Source: TA-20 sp035935115
GTDB taxonomy: Archaea > Thermoproteota > Nitrososphaeria > Nitrososphaerales > Nitrosopumilaceae
Length of the DNA stretch: 64,000 nucleotides
Assembly (NCBI GenBank): GCA_035935115.1
Contig: DASYXK010000005.1
Coordinates: 1-64,000 of the forward strand
Reading direction: 5' to 3'
The notes beneath the pieces are model-generated. The model was not told the origin of the DNA. It worked only from the letters and a program-made list of their open reading frames with translations, and did not search any database. Position numbers and translations under genes: made by a program. This document shows positions 52,105-61,150 of this stretch, piece by piece. How positions within the stretch are numbered: position 1 is the first letter of the stretch; the number at the start of each line of letters is the position of its first letter.

Positions 52105-52731
52105 CTAATGATTTGTACGCTTTCCTGTCACTATATAACTGACAGATTCACCTATGAATGATGCATGATCAGCAATTCTTTCCAGATATCTAAGAACCAG
52201 CGCATCAGCAAGCGCACATTTTGTATTCTTTGAGTTAATCAGTGTTGGAAGGTGTTTGTTATAATATTTATCAACAAGATCTTCATCTGTTAAAAGTTGT
52301 TTTACTTTGTCTAAATCAAGTGTGGCAAAACTTTGTACTGCAAGATTAATCATTTGTTTTATTTCACCAGAAAGAGTGTATATTACTTCATTTTTACATT
52401 CTGAAAGATCTCCAAATGTATCCCTCACTACTGTAATATCATATGCATATCTTCCAAATCGAGTAAATCCATATGAAATTTCAATTGATGATCTAATCAG
52501 CCTAAAATCACTTGCCACTGGTTGATACCGTAGGATCATTTCAAAGGTCAAATCTCCTACTTGGTTATACAAATTCAATATTTGATTAGAAATTTCATGA
52601 ACTTCGTTTCGTGCATTTTGTCCACCAAGATATGAATCAATGGCCAAGTTTATGCTTTTGATGGATAAATCACACATTTGTTGCATCAATTCATATAAAT
52701 GAGTAAGATGTGGATCAATAAGACGCGTCAT
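52105..52731 (-). CDS. phoU: Phosphate transport regulator PhoU
   Basis: 208 residues, two three-helix PhoU repeats (about 10-95 and 110-200) with the acidic metal-binding positions typical of PhoU. It lies 3 nt after pstB, so it is the last gene of the pstC-pstA-pstB-phoU operon. PhoU proteins restrain the Pst transporter when phosphate is plentiful. ATG 52731. Confidence 0.9.
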   Translation of the reverse strand: MTRLIDPHLTHLYELMQQMCDLSIKSINLAIDSYLGGQNARNEVHEISNQILNLYNQVGDLTFEMILRYQPVASDFRLIRSSIEISYGFTRFGRYAYDITVVRDTFGDLSECKNEVIYTLSGEIKQMINLAVQSFATLDLDKVKQLLTDEDLVDKYYNKHLPTLINSKNTKCALADALVLRYLERIADHASFIGESVSYIVTGKRTNH

Positions 52732-52734
52732 TAT

Positions 52735-53541
52735 TTACCCAAACTGGCCTTGTACATATCTCGCCGTTGTTTCATTCCTAGGATTCTCAAATATTTGTTT
52801 TGTTTCCCCAAACTCCATCAAATCTCCTAGATACATAAAGCCAGTATAGTCTGAAACTCTTGTTGCCTGTTGCATATTATGAGTTACTATAATTATCGTA
52901 TATTCTTTTTTTAATTCATTAATCATTTCTTCAATTTTTTGAGTTGCTATTGGATCAAGTGCTGAAGCAGGTTCGTCCATCAAGAGCACTTCGGGTTGAA
53001 TAGCAAGTGCTCTTGCAATACAGAGACGTTGTTGTTGACCACCAGAAAGACTCATTCCAGGTTTTTTCAAATCGCTCTTCACTTCATCCCACAAGTAGAC
53101 CATCTTAAGACACCCTTCAACTATATCATCAATCACGGATTTATTTCTAAGACCGTTTAATTTCAAACCGGCTGCAACATTATCATAAATTGACATTGTT
53201 GGGAAAGGATTTGGTTTTTGAAAAACCATGCCAATCTTTCTTCTATTAATAATTGGATCCTGCTTGTTTGTGTAGAGATCTTCACCATCAAGTAAAACCT
53301 TGCCAGTGATTTTAGCATTTTTTGTCAATTCATGCATTCTGTTCAAACATCTTAAAAATGTCGTTTTACCACAACCTGATGGTCCAATTAAAGCAGTGAC
53401 TGCTTTGTCTTTGAATTTCATTGTTACATTTTTTACTGCTACAACATCATCATAGCTTGCAACAATATTTTCTGCAATGAGTTTGTATTTTACATCTTCT
53501 GTAGTACTAGTTTTATTGGGAGACTTTGTTAGTGTTTCCAT
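52735..53541 (-). CDS. pstB: Phosphate ABC transporter ATP-binding protein PstB
   Basis: 268 residues. Walker A GPSGCGKTTF, Q-loop, signature LSGGQQQR, Walker B VLLMDEPASALDP, His switch VTHNMQQ. The frame is open to 53658, but ATG 53541 overlaps the pstA stop by one base (TAATG), which is the expected coupling, and it gives the normal PstB length. Energises phosphate uptake with PstA/PstC. Confidence 0.95.
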   Translation of the reverse strand: METLTKSPNKTSTTEDVKYKLIAENIVASYDDVVAVKNVTMKFKDKAVTALIGPSGCGKTTFLRCLNRMHELTKNAKITGKVLLDGEDLYTNKQDPIINRRKIGMVFQKPNPFPTMSIYDNVAAGLKLNGLRNKSVIDDIVEGCLKMVYLWDEVKSDLKKPGMSLSGGQQQRLCIARALAIQPEVLLMDEPASALDPIATQKIEEMINELKKEYTIIIVTHNMQQATRVSDYTGFMYLGDLMEFGETKQIFENPRNETTARYVQGQFG

Positions 53542-54455
53542 TATTGTGCACCTCTTAACATTCTGAATTTGGACCCACCTTTCTTTCTCAACAAGAAATA
53601 TCGAACCCCGATATTTATTGAAAGTACTATCAATATTAAAACTAACGCGGCCCCCCAACCTTGTGCCACAGAACTATCGTAAGGAAGTGATGACAATCTC
53701 CAAATTCTAAGAGGTAGTGCATCAATCGGACCATCAAAACCAGACATGAATTGACTGCTGCCAAGAATTGTAAATATCAACGGTGCCGTTTCACCTGCAA
53801 TTCTTGCAACTGCAAGTAAAATCCCTGTTACCAAGCCATTTTTTGCCTGAGAAAGAATTATTTTTGTAATAATAGCCCATCTTTTTATCCCTAGTGCATA
53901 TCCTGCTTCCCTGTATGTAATTGGAACTAGTTTAAGCGATTCTTCAGTAGTCCTTGTGATAATAGGTAACATTATTATTGAAAGTGCAAAAGTTCCAGCC
54001 CAAATTGAAAAATTTCCAAGCGTAAGAACAATCATGACGAATGCAAAAATACCAATTACAATAGTTGGAAATTCTGCCAACACGTCATTAAAGAATCTGA
54101 CTGTTCGTCCATACCTGTTTTCACCATATTCTGAAAGGAAAATTCCACCCATTACTCCTACTGGAACACCAATCAGACTAGACATGCCAATTAATACAAT
54201 AGTTCCCTGAATTGCAGGACCTATACCACCAGCATCTTCACTTCCTACAGCTCCTGGGATCTGTGTAAGAAATTTTATACTTAGAGCAGCAGAACCATTT
54301 GTAAAGACTTCAACCAAAATGCTCCCCAGTGGAATGATAGCCATGATGACACATCCAAAAACAACACCTTTTACAATCTTGTCTATTACTAATCTTCTAC
54401 CCACGTTATACCTGAAGTGTTTTCTAAATTCCGCTCTCTGTTCCACAGTAATCAT
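53541..54455 (-). CDS. pstA: Phosphate ABC transporter permease PstA
   Basis: 304 residues with six membrane helices; permease loop EESLKLVPITYREAGYALG, which contacts PstB. The start ATG 54455 overlaps the pstC stop by 4 nt (ATGA). Second gene of the operon, an inner component of the high-affinity phosphate importer. Confidence 0.94.
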   Translation of the reverse strand: MITVEQRAEFRKHFRYNVGRRLVIDKIVKGVVFGCVIMAIIPLGSILVEVFTNGSAALSIKFLTQIPGAVGSEDAGGIGPAIQGTIVLIGMSSLIGVPVGVMGGIFLSEYGENRYGRTVRFFNDVLAEFPTIVIGIFAFVMIVLTLGNFSIWAGTFALSIIMLPIITRTTEESLKLVPITYREAGYALGIKRWAIITKIILSQAKNGLVTGILLAVARIAGETAPLIFTILGSSQFMSGFDGPIDALPLRIWRLSSLPYDSSVAQGWGAALVLILIVLSINIGVRYFLLRKKGGSKFRMLRGAQ

Positions 54456-55447
54456 GCCTGTACAGCTCCTTCATGCGATTTGAGTACTCTAGCAACTAGA
54501 AGATGCGCTACGACATTAATTCCAAATGCTACAATGAACAAAACTAACCCTATTCCAATCAAAGCAGACATGTGAAGTCCTGCTTGCGATGCCTCAGCGA
54601 ATTCATTTGCCATAATACTTGACATAGTTTGTCCTGGTTGGAAAAGGGATGAAGGAAACGCAGCTGCACCGGTAGAATTTCCAATTAGCATCGTAACAGC
54701 CATTGTTTCACCAACAGCTCTGCCAAGACCAAGTATAGCAGCGCCAATTAGGCCTGATTTTGAATATGGTATCACAGCCAATCTGAATACTTCCCACTTT
54801 GTAGCACCAAGCATGTAAGCAGCTTCGCGCTGAGCGTTTGGAACTGCAAGCATTATTTCTCTTGAAATCGCAGAAATTGTAGGGATTATCATAATAGCTA
54901 GAACTACACTCGCTGTAAAAATATCCAATCCAAAAGGAGCCCCCGCAAAAATTACAGAATTATTTCCAAACATATTATGCAGTGGGGTCTCAACCCAATC
55001 TTTTAGATATAATCTAAAAACAAAAAGACCCCACAAACCGTATATCACACTTGGAACTGCAGCAAGTAATTCAATTATTAATGAAAGTGGAGTCCTCATA
55101 ATTTTAGGAGCAAGTTCTGACAAAAACATTGCAATACCTATGCTTATTGGTACCCCGATCGCCATCGCAATCCCAGCAGTGACAAATGTGCCAAGTATGT
55201 ATGGTGCTGCACCATAACTCTCTCTTCCTTCTATAGAATTCCAATCAGAACCTGTCAGAAAGCTAATGCCTTCCTTTTGCCACACAGGAGCAGAACCAGA
55301 TATCAAATTAACTACAATCAATAAAATGATTGCCAGAATGTATGTAGCTGCCATAGCTGCACCAATTTTGAAAAATTTATCTACAAAGCGTGAACCAGAT
55401 TTTAATGGAATTCTCATCATGGATACAATTTTTCCATCCAACGGCAA
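54452..55447 (-). CDS. pstC: Phosphate ABC transporter permease PstC
   Basis: 331 residues with six membrane helices and the coupling loop REIMLAVPNAQREAAYMLG. First gene of the pst operon. The frame opens at 55447; ATGs at 55420 or 55417 would trim nine or ten residues and place the start about 80 nt from the CTATATAG element, similar to the two pstS genes, so a later start is possible. Confidence 0.94.
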   Translation of the reverse strand: MPLDGKIVSMMRIPLKSGSRFVDKFFKIGAAMAATYILAIILLIVVNLISGSAPVWQKEGISFLTGSDWNSIEGRESYGAAPYILGTFVTAGIAMAIGVPISIGIAMFLSELAPKIMRTPLSLIIELLAAVPSVIYGLWGLFVFRLYLKDWVETPLHNMFGNNSVIFAGAPFGLDIFTASVVLAIMIIPTISAISREIMLAVPNAQREAAYMLGATKWEVFRLAVIPYSKSGLIGAAILGLGRAVGETMAVTMLIGNSTGAAAFPSSLFQPGQTMSSIMANEFAEASQAGLHMSALIGIGLVLFIVAFGINVVAHLLVARVLKSHEGAVQA

Positions 55448-55561
55448 ATATCAGATGTTCGACCATATTCTCTTAGTTTTCATAGTTGAATATAGATCTA
55501 TATAGTATACCATATAACATTGTCAGAAGTTCTTTAATCTATATGATTATAGTTTAGACAC
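55448..55561. promoter_or_regulatory. Divergent promoter between pstC and AbrB-PhoU gene
   Basis: 114 bp. It contains CTATATAG (55498-55505) serving pstC on the minus strand and TTAATCTATATGATTATAG (about 55534-55552) serving the plus-strand gene. The latter differs by one base from GTAATCTAT. The region is compact enough for a single regulator to control both directions. Confidence 0.5.
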
Positions 55562-56614
55562 TTGGCAGAATTATTGGATGAGAAAGAGGTAAGAAAGCTA
55601 CAGTTAGTAGGAGGCTCAACCTACGTATTATCATTACCAAAAAAATGGGTTGATGATATGCATTTGAAGACAGGAGATCCTGTTTCAATAATCAGAACTG
55701 CAAATAATTCATTATCGCTATTACCATCTAGAAATTCACAATCTACACAGACAATGAAATCAAACACGACAATCAACCAGAAAGATTCTGTAGAATCCAT
55801 CAAGAGAAAAGTCATTGCTATGTATCTTGCAGGATATCAGTTAATTGAGATAAAAAGCAAGGGAGGAAGAATTCAGCTCAATCAAAAACAAGCCATACGT
55901 GATTTAGTAAGAACAAACATGATCGGAACCGAGATAGTAGAGTCAACACCAGAATCCATAACTATCCAGATTTTAACGAGTTTGCCTGAACTTTCAATCG
56001 CTGATGCATTAAAGCGAATGTTCTTGCTCACATCCACTATGCACCGACAAGCCATTGACGCATTAAAAGAGATGGATTCTGAGCTTGGTGAAGAAATAAT
56101 TCATTCAGATGATGAAGTTGATCGTTTTAGTTTGTACATATTAAGAAACCTTACACTTGCAGTTCAACATGAAAGAATTTTACGCGACATAGGACTGCAA
56201 AAGCCTTCTGATTGCATAAGTTATAGGATCGTAGTCAAATCTGTTGAAAGAATTGCAGACCATGCTGTTTCAATAGCAAGTAGGATAAAATTTCTTAAAT
56301 CCACATTAGAACCATCATTGTTACAAAAGATTACAAAATTAAGCGAGGAATCATTAAAAGTGTTTGAGGATTCCATTACAGCATTAAATAAACGCGACTA
56401 TCTTCTTGCAGATTCTGTTGCTACAAACGCGTGTAGAATAGCAGAAAAGGAAAAAGAGTTTACTGATAGTTTAGAGGAATCAAAAAAATATTCAAGTGTT
56501 ATAAAATTTGTTTTGGAAGACATACGTAGAACTGCCGAATATTCAAGCGATATTGCAGAAGCCGTAATAAATGAGACAGTCCAAGACGTAATTTCTGAAA
56601 ACGACAATAAATAG
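55562..56614 (+). CDS. AbrB-like domain fused to PhoU repeats
   Basis: 350 residues. An N-terminal AbrB/SpoVT-type beta-domain (about 10-50: LQLVGGSTYVLSLPKKWVDD) is followed by a linker and two PhoU-like helical repeats (about 130-340, with VERIADHAVSIASRI). This architecture is archaeal; the AbrB part usually binds DNA, so this is the best candidate for a phosphate-responsive transcription factor acting on pst promoters. Start TTG at 55562, divergent from pstC. Confidence 0.85.
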   Translation: MAELLDEKEVRKLQLVGGSTYVLSLPKKWVDDMHLKTGDPVSIIRTANNSLSLLPSRNSQSTQTMKSNTTINQKDSVESIKRKVIAMYLAGYQLIEIKSKGGRIQLNQKQAIRDLVRTNMIGTEIVESTPESITIQILTSLPELSIADALKRMFLLTSTMHRQAIDALKEMDSELGEEIIHSDDEVDRFSLYILRNLTLAVQHERILRDIGLQKPSDCISYRIVVKSVERIADHAVSIASRIKFLKSTLEPSLLQKITKLSEESLKVFEDSITALNKRDYLLADSVATNACRIAEKEKEFTDSLEESKKYSSVIKFVLEDIRRTAEYSSDIAEAVINETVQDVISENDNK

Positions 56615-56653
56615 TAACTAACAATTTAAGAAGGATTTGTAAAAATTTTTAGT

Positions 56654-57067
56654 TTAATTTGCTATTTCGTTGTTTGATTCAATAGGTGAGTTGATTATTT
56701 CAACAACTTGTGCTGCAAGTAATAATGGATTTTCACTAGGTTCACTTAGTACAATTACAGCGTAGCCATCTAATGAAAATGTGAAAAATGAGATCTTTTC
56801 CCTTGTTGAATATGTGTATTTCATTGCCCCAAAGTCATCATCAAAGTCTCGGATCATAGACAACTGTAACGCGCTTTCCATAAACAACATCTCTTTTTTT
56901 TGATCTGTGAGATTTTTTATTACCCTATCATCACGCATGCTATTTTCTATAACTCTACCTTTTTGGTCTATAATGGCTACAAGTGTGATTCTTTCATTGC
57001 TATCAAGAATCAAACTACACATGACATCTAACTGCGTACTTCGTTCAAGGGTAAGAAGGGCCGTCAT
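56654..57067 (-). CDS. Conserved small protein of unknown function
   Basis: 137 residues, mixed alpha/beta. The pattern (VAIIDQKGRVIENSM near the start, FDGYAVIVLSEP-like strand late) resembles a thaumarchaeal family sometimes called DUF6659 and is loosely reminiscent of Roadblock/LC7 folds. I am not sure of either. ATG 57067. Lies between the AbrB-PhoU gene and the CHAD gene. Confidence 0.55.
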   Translation of the reverse strand: MTALLTLERSTQLDVMCSLILDSNERITLVAIIDQKGRVIENSMRDDRVIKNLTDQKKEMLFMESALQLSMIRDFDDDFGAMKYTYSTREKISFFTFSLDGYAVIVLSEPSENPLLLAAQVVEIINSPIESNNEIAN

Positions 57068-57188
57068 GTGATTATAAGATATTTAGAAGATGATAAGTTT
57101 GGAGTGTATAGAGTATGTGGCACTATGAGATTATGTAGACCTATGAAGCATGATTTGAAATATTAGAACGTAACAATTACAAAGATAG

Positions 57189-58004
57189 ATGGTTGAGTTC
57201 CAAATTTTAACAAACAAAGTATACATAAAAAATTTCCAAAAAATTGTTAAAAAAATTATTGATAAATTAGAGGATTATCTTGATGATCCTAATGAGGAAA
57301 ATATTCACGATAGTAGAATTACGATAAGAAGGTTAGAGACTGCCTATAGAATACTACCAAAAAAGATTCGAAAACAACAGAAATTTCAAAATTACATAGA
57401 TAAGTCAAGTATGCTCTTTAAGCTAAATACAGAGATTAGAGATTTTGATATCATAACTAGCAAGTTAGATCAACAACATTTTGCAAATCCCTCTTCGTCT
57501 AAACTAGTATCATCATTAATGATTAAACGAAAAACAAAGATTAGAGATGCACATATCATTGCAGCAAAATTAAGAGCATTTCCGGTACCTAAAATCATTG
57601 AAAAACAATTATCCGAATCAAAATTGAAAAAAAGATTTCGCAAGACTATAAGGAAATTAAATGCCAAAATAAAACAAAATATGCCTATTGTGATAAGTGA
57701 TGATAAGAAAATTGATGAACTTCATAAATTGAGGAAGGATTTTAAGAAATTACGTTACACCGTAGAACTATCTCTTAGGAATAAAAAAATACCAGTACAT
57801 ATTGAAAACTTGAAAAAAATACAAGACATATTGGGAGAAATTCATGATAGTGACATTATGCTAGACTATCTCAAGAATCAAAAATTAACAAATGAAATTA
57901 CAGAAATAATTAAACAAGAGAGTATAGAAAGAAACCTAAAATACAAATTATTTGTAAAAACCATTTCAGAGCAGAGAGTTGGCTTTGAAAAGTTAATGTG
58001 TTAA
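57189..58004 (+). CDS. CHAD-domain protein
   Basis: 271 residues of the CHAD fold (conserved histidine alpha-helical domain). HDSRITIRRLETAYR and ELHKLRKDFKKLRYTVEL are the two conserved His/Arg/Lys helices that bind polyphosphate. It is positively charged overall. CHAD proteins localise to polyphosphate granules in other organisms. Genomic position next to ppx supports a polyphosphate role. ATG 57189. Confidence 0.88.
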   Translation: MVEFQILTNKVYIKNFQKIVKKIIDKLEDYLDDPNEENIHDSRITIRRLETAYRILPKKIRKQQKFQNYIDKSSMLFKLNTEIRDFDIITSKLDQQHFANPSSSKLVSSLMIKRKTKIRDAHIIAAKLRAFPVPKIIEKQLSESKLKKRFRKTIRKLNAKIKQNMPIVISDDKKIDELHKLRKDFKKLRYTVELSLRNKKIPVHIENLKKIQDILGEIHDSDIMLDYLKNQKLTNEITEIIKQESIERNLKYKLFVKTISEQRVGFEKLMC

Positions 58005-58070
58005 ATTAATTATTCTGTAAACCGTTTTCATGTTATGTTGATATTTCTATAAGGATTATTTAGTAGCTGT

Positions 58071-59582
58071 CTATAATTCTAGGATGGAATCTTCATCTCT
58101 TCCCATTTCAGAGCGTATTGAACAGACAAGGTAAACATCAAACGCATTTTCAAAATTTCTTAATATGTTTTGTAGTAGGGTTTTAGGAAGTGGCTTAACT
58201 TGAATGATGACTAGTTCAATTTTTCCAAATTCAGATTTTTTTATTTCTATTTTTGCCTTGGTTTTTTCTAAGAATTTCAATAGGTTGACAAGAGAGGATA
58301 TTTTTCTTATTGCTACTTTGTCTTGTTGTGTCAGAATAGATTTGTATCGTGAAAATAGCCAATCTGCCGTTTTTTCATGTCTAGTATGAACGAGAGACAA
58401 TCCGAGAATTAGTTGGTCAGAATGATTGATTGACATATCTTCGTCAGCGATTGCGTAAAACCAACTCTGAGGATTATTATATGACGATTTTTCTAACGTC
58501 AGCTTTAATGCATATGAAAGAAGATCGTGTTCACGTTCACTAATTAATTTAGCAATAATAAGTCCTTTTAAAAATCCTTCAGCATTTTGATTTATTGATC
58601 TATCTCTAGTAACGTTAACAGTTTGTCGAATTTGCTCAGCTGTAATATTATTAGAATGATATGTCCTTTGATTCTCAAGAAATATTGAGAGCGCACCTTC
58701 ACGAAGACCATGATTACTCACGTGAAGGTTTCTAAGCCCGAGTTTCTCCATCAATGTATAGATAACACATGAACCAGCAACAATTGTTTCAGCGCGGCTT
58801 GAACCTATAACTGAGATTTTGGCAATATCATTTGATTTCATTTCAGATAGTCTTCTGCTAATAGTACTAACTGACTTGAAATCCGTTTTATAATTATGAA
58901 TTTTGTCAAATGGGTATTTGTTAATTTTTTGGTCGTATCTTGCTAAAGCTCGTAACGCACCCCCAACCCCTACAAGGACAGTGTTTTGATCTAGATCAAA
59001 TTCTTTCTTTCCAGGTAGAAGGTGCCATATGTGTCGTCTCATGTTTTTATAATTTTTTTCTGTAAATGTAGCATTCTTTCCTTCAAATTGCTGTGTCAAT
59101 CTCAAAGCACCAAGCGGTAATGATATGACCTTTTTGATCCGGAATTTTTCAGCGTGAACAATTTCTAGACTTCCTCCACCTAAATCAAAAAACAGCGTAT
59201 TTGGTAGTTGAAGTGATTTTATAGCGCCCACGTAGGAATATAGCGCCTCTTCTCTTTCAGATAAAACCTTGAATCTGAATCCTGTTTCTTGATATACCTC
59301 GTCTAAAAATTCTTCTTTATTACTGGCTTCTCTTACTGCGCTAGTTGCTATTGGTAGTACTGATTTAATTGGTTGAAGTTGAATAGTGTCTCTAAATAAC
59401 TTTAAGACTTCAATTGTTCGCCAAATTGGTTTTTTGCTGAGTCTGCCTTTATCATCCAATCCTTCACCAAGTTTTGCCTTAATCCCTTCTTGTTCATATA
59501 CTTCAAAAGAATCATCATCTTTTACGTTATAATTAACTAATTTAGCAGAATTAAATCCAAGATCAATTACTGATATTTTCAG
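58071..59582 (-). CDS. ppx: Exopolyphosphatase (Ppx/GppA), start probably CTG
   Basis: Removes terminal phosphate from polyphosphate, or hydrolyses pppGpp in relatives. 503 residues from CTG 59582. The ASKHA fold begins ISVIDLGFNSAKL (phosphate-1 motif), then ATSAVREASN, FFDLGGGSLEI (phosphate-2) and the C-terminal HD-like helical domain. A TTG at 59459 would drop the first 41 residues including phosphate-1, which the fold needs. No ATG, GTG or TTG exists between the in-frame stops at 59583-59588 and 59459; CTG is preceded by a GGGG element about 10 nt upstream. Product certain; start inferred. Confidence 0.85.
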   Translation of the reverse strand: MKISVIDLGFNSAKLVNYNVKDDDSFEVYEQEGIKAKLGEGLDDKGRLSKKPIWRTIEVLKLFRDTIQLQPIKSVLPIATSAVREASNKEEFLDEVYQETGFRFKVLSEREEALYSYVGAIKSLQLPNTLFFDLGGGSLEIVHAEKFRIKKVISLPLGALRLTQQFEGKNATFTEKNYKNMRRHIWHLLPGKKEFDLDQNTVLVGVGGALRALARYDQKINKYPFDKIHNYKTDFKSVSTISRRLSEMKSNDIAKISVIGSSRAETIVAGSCVIYTLMEKLGLRNLHVSNHGLREGALSIFLENQRTYHSNNITAEQIRQTVNVTRDRSINQNAEGFLKGLIIAKLISEREHDLLSYALKLTLEKSSYNNPQSWFYAIADEDMSINHSDQLILGLSLVHTRHEKTADWLFSRYKSILTQQDKVAIRKISSLVNLLKFLEKTKAKIEIKKSEFGKIELVIIQVKPLPKTLLQNILRNFENAFDVYLVCSIRSEMGRDEDSILEL

Positions 59583-59672
59583 TTATTATTACCCCTTTTT
59601 GATGGCATCGTATTACTATTAATCTAGATCAGATTTACATTTTTTTACTAAATGAAAAACATAAGGAACTAA

Positions 59673-60167
59673 TCACTTCGATATTTTTTTCATATGTTTT
59701 GGTGTAAGTAACCATCTCAATTCCCCCTTGATTTTTGGTTGCAAAGAAGTTGTTCTAATTCTTACCAATCCGCCTTTTTTAAGATCAATTCTGCAGTCTG
59801 ATTCTCCAATAGCTTCTCCTACCAAATCGCTCAGGTATGGTTCATGTCCAACAAGAAGTGTTAGTGACCCCGGCTTTAATTTTGAAAGTTTATTGTAAAG
59901 TTCTAGTTTATTGCCTTCCGGTCTTAATTCATTTAATTCTGCGACATTATTCCTACTTTTGATGTACTTCATTACAATTTCTGTAGTCTGTTTGCATCTT
60001 ACTAATGGACTAGTAAATACATAATCAAATTCTAGTCCTAGTTTGACAAGTGCCTTTGCGATCTCCTCCATTTCTTGTCTTCCTGTGAGAGAAAGTGATC
60101 TTTGGGAGTCATTTCTTGCAGCTGAGCGTTTACCAGCTTCACCATGTCGCAAAATGTATAAGTCCAT
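59673..60167 (-). CDS. SixA-like phosphohistidine phosphatase
   Basis: About 164 residues of the histidine phosphatase superfamily: LYILRHGEAGKRS (RHG catalytic motif) and LLVGHEPYLSDL (second His). SixA members remove phosphate from phosphohistidine; nearby polyphosphate genes make a broader phosphoesterase role possible. The frame extends to TTG 60182; ATG 60167 begins at the usual first strand and is preferred. Same strand as ppx, 91 bp upstream of its start. Confidence 0.85.
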   Translation of the reverse strand: MDLYILRHGEAGKRSAARNDSQRSLSLTGRQEMEEIAKALVKLGLEFDYVFTSPLVRCKQTTEIVMKYIKSRNNVAELNELRPEGNKLELYNKLSKLKPGSLTLLVGHEPYLSDLVGEAIGESDCRIDLKKGGLVRIRTTSLQPKIKGELRWLLTPKHMKKISK

Positions 60168-60300
60168 TTTAAAATCCGACAAAATTTTCTGTCATAGTGT
60201 AAGATAAACCGCGGTTTAATACTATCATTAACAGTATTGCATTTCAATGCAAATATCTATGATTCGACTATAATTTCTTATTCTTCATATTAAAATATAG

Positions 60301-60339
60301 TTCTATATAGAACATTATCATCATCGCTTTAGATAATGA
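60301..60339. promoter_or_regulatory. Palindromic element between sixA-like and tandem kinase genes
   Basis: GTTCTATATAGAAC (60301-60314) is a perfect 14-bp palindrome containing CTATATAG, the TATA-like element of the pst promoters. An inverted repeat CATTATC/GATAATG (60314-60339) follows. It sits in the 280-bp divergent region between the SixA-like gene and the kinase pair. The rest of that region (60183-60445) shows no gene. Confidence 0.45.
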
Positions 60340-60445
60340 TGGAAGACTACCCATAAATGCATATAATAAAATACAAAAAAAATGCTTACAATATAGAAGA
60401 ATTAAATGTCTATTTACGTCCAGTGTCCCTGGAGATTTAAATTAA

Positions 60446-61150
60446 ATGGAAAATAGCGGCAGGCTTATTGTAGTTGAAGGTATAGACGGTTCAGGTAAAT
60501 CAACTCAAGTCCATCTTCTAGAAAAATGGCTTGCTTACAAAGGAATTAGTGTTTTTAAAACTGAGTGGAATTCTTCTGAGATGGTAAAAGAAATCACATC
60601 TAAAGGAAAGAAAAAAGGCCAGCTTACACCAACTACTTTTAGTCTTCTACATGCTACTGATTTTGCAGACAGATATGAAAGAAACATTTTTCCGTTGTTA
60701 CGTGCTGGTTATTTTGTTCTAGCAGACAGATACATCTATACTGCATTTGTGCGAGATGTTGTAAGAGGGTGTAATCCAAAATGGGTAAGAAATGTTTACG
60801 ATTTTGCTATCAAACCCCATATCACATTTTATTTCAGAGTACCAGTTGACATTGCAGTTGACAGGATTCTTGTTGGTAGACCTAAGCTAAAATATTATGA
60901 AGCTGGAATGGATTTGAATTTAAGTAATGACCCATATGAAAGTTATAGAATTTTTCAAGGAAGAATAATAGAACAATATGATTCAATGGCAGAGTCTGAA
61001 GGCTTTACCGTTATAGATGGTACACTAAATATTGAAGAGCAACAGAAATTGGTTAGAGAGAAAATTTCTGCCATTTTACCAAAAACACTTCACAAAACAC
61101 CGGCCAGAGCTTTGATTAAAAATGAAACAAAATACAAAAAAACAATTTGA
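60446..61150 (+). CDS. Thymidylate-kinase-like P-loop kinase 1
   Basis: 234 residues of the TMK/nucleoside monophosphate kinase fold. Walker A GIDGSGKST (residues 12-20), DRY motif in LADRYIYTAFVRDVVRG, and a lid-like block YYEAGMDLNLSNDPYESY that differs from classical TMK. Could be the house-keeping dTMP kinase, but its position in a polyphosphate cluster and the altered lid allow a different acceptor, for example polyphosphate-dependent phosphotransfer. ATG 60446. It overlaps kinase 2 by 29 nt. Confidence 0.8.
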   Translation: MENSGRLIVVEGIDGSGKSTQVHLLEKWLAYKGISVFKTEWNSSEMVKEITSKGKKKGQLTPTTFSLLHATDFADRYERNIFPLLRAGYFVLADRYIYTAFVRDVVRGCNPKWVRNVYDFAIKPHITFYFRVPVDIAVDRILVGRPKLKYYEAGMDLNLSNDPYESYRIFQGRIIEQYDSMAESEGFTVIDGTLNIEEQQKLVREKISAILPKTLHKTPARALIKNETKYKKTI

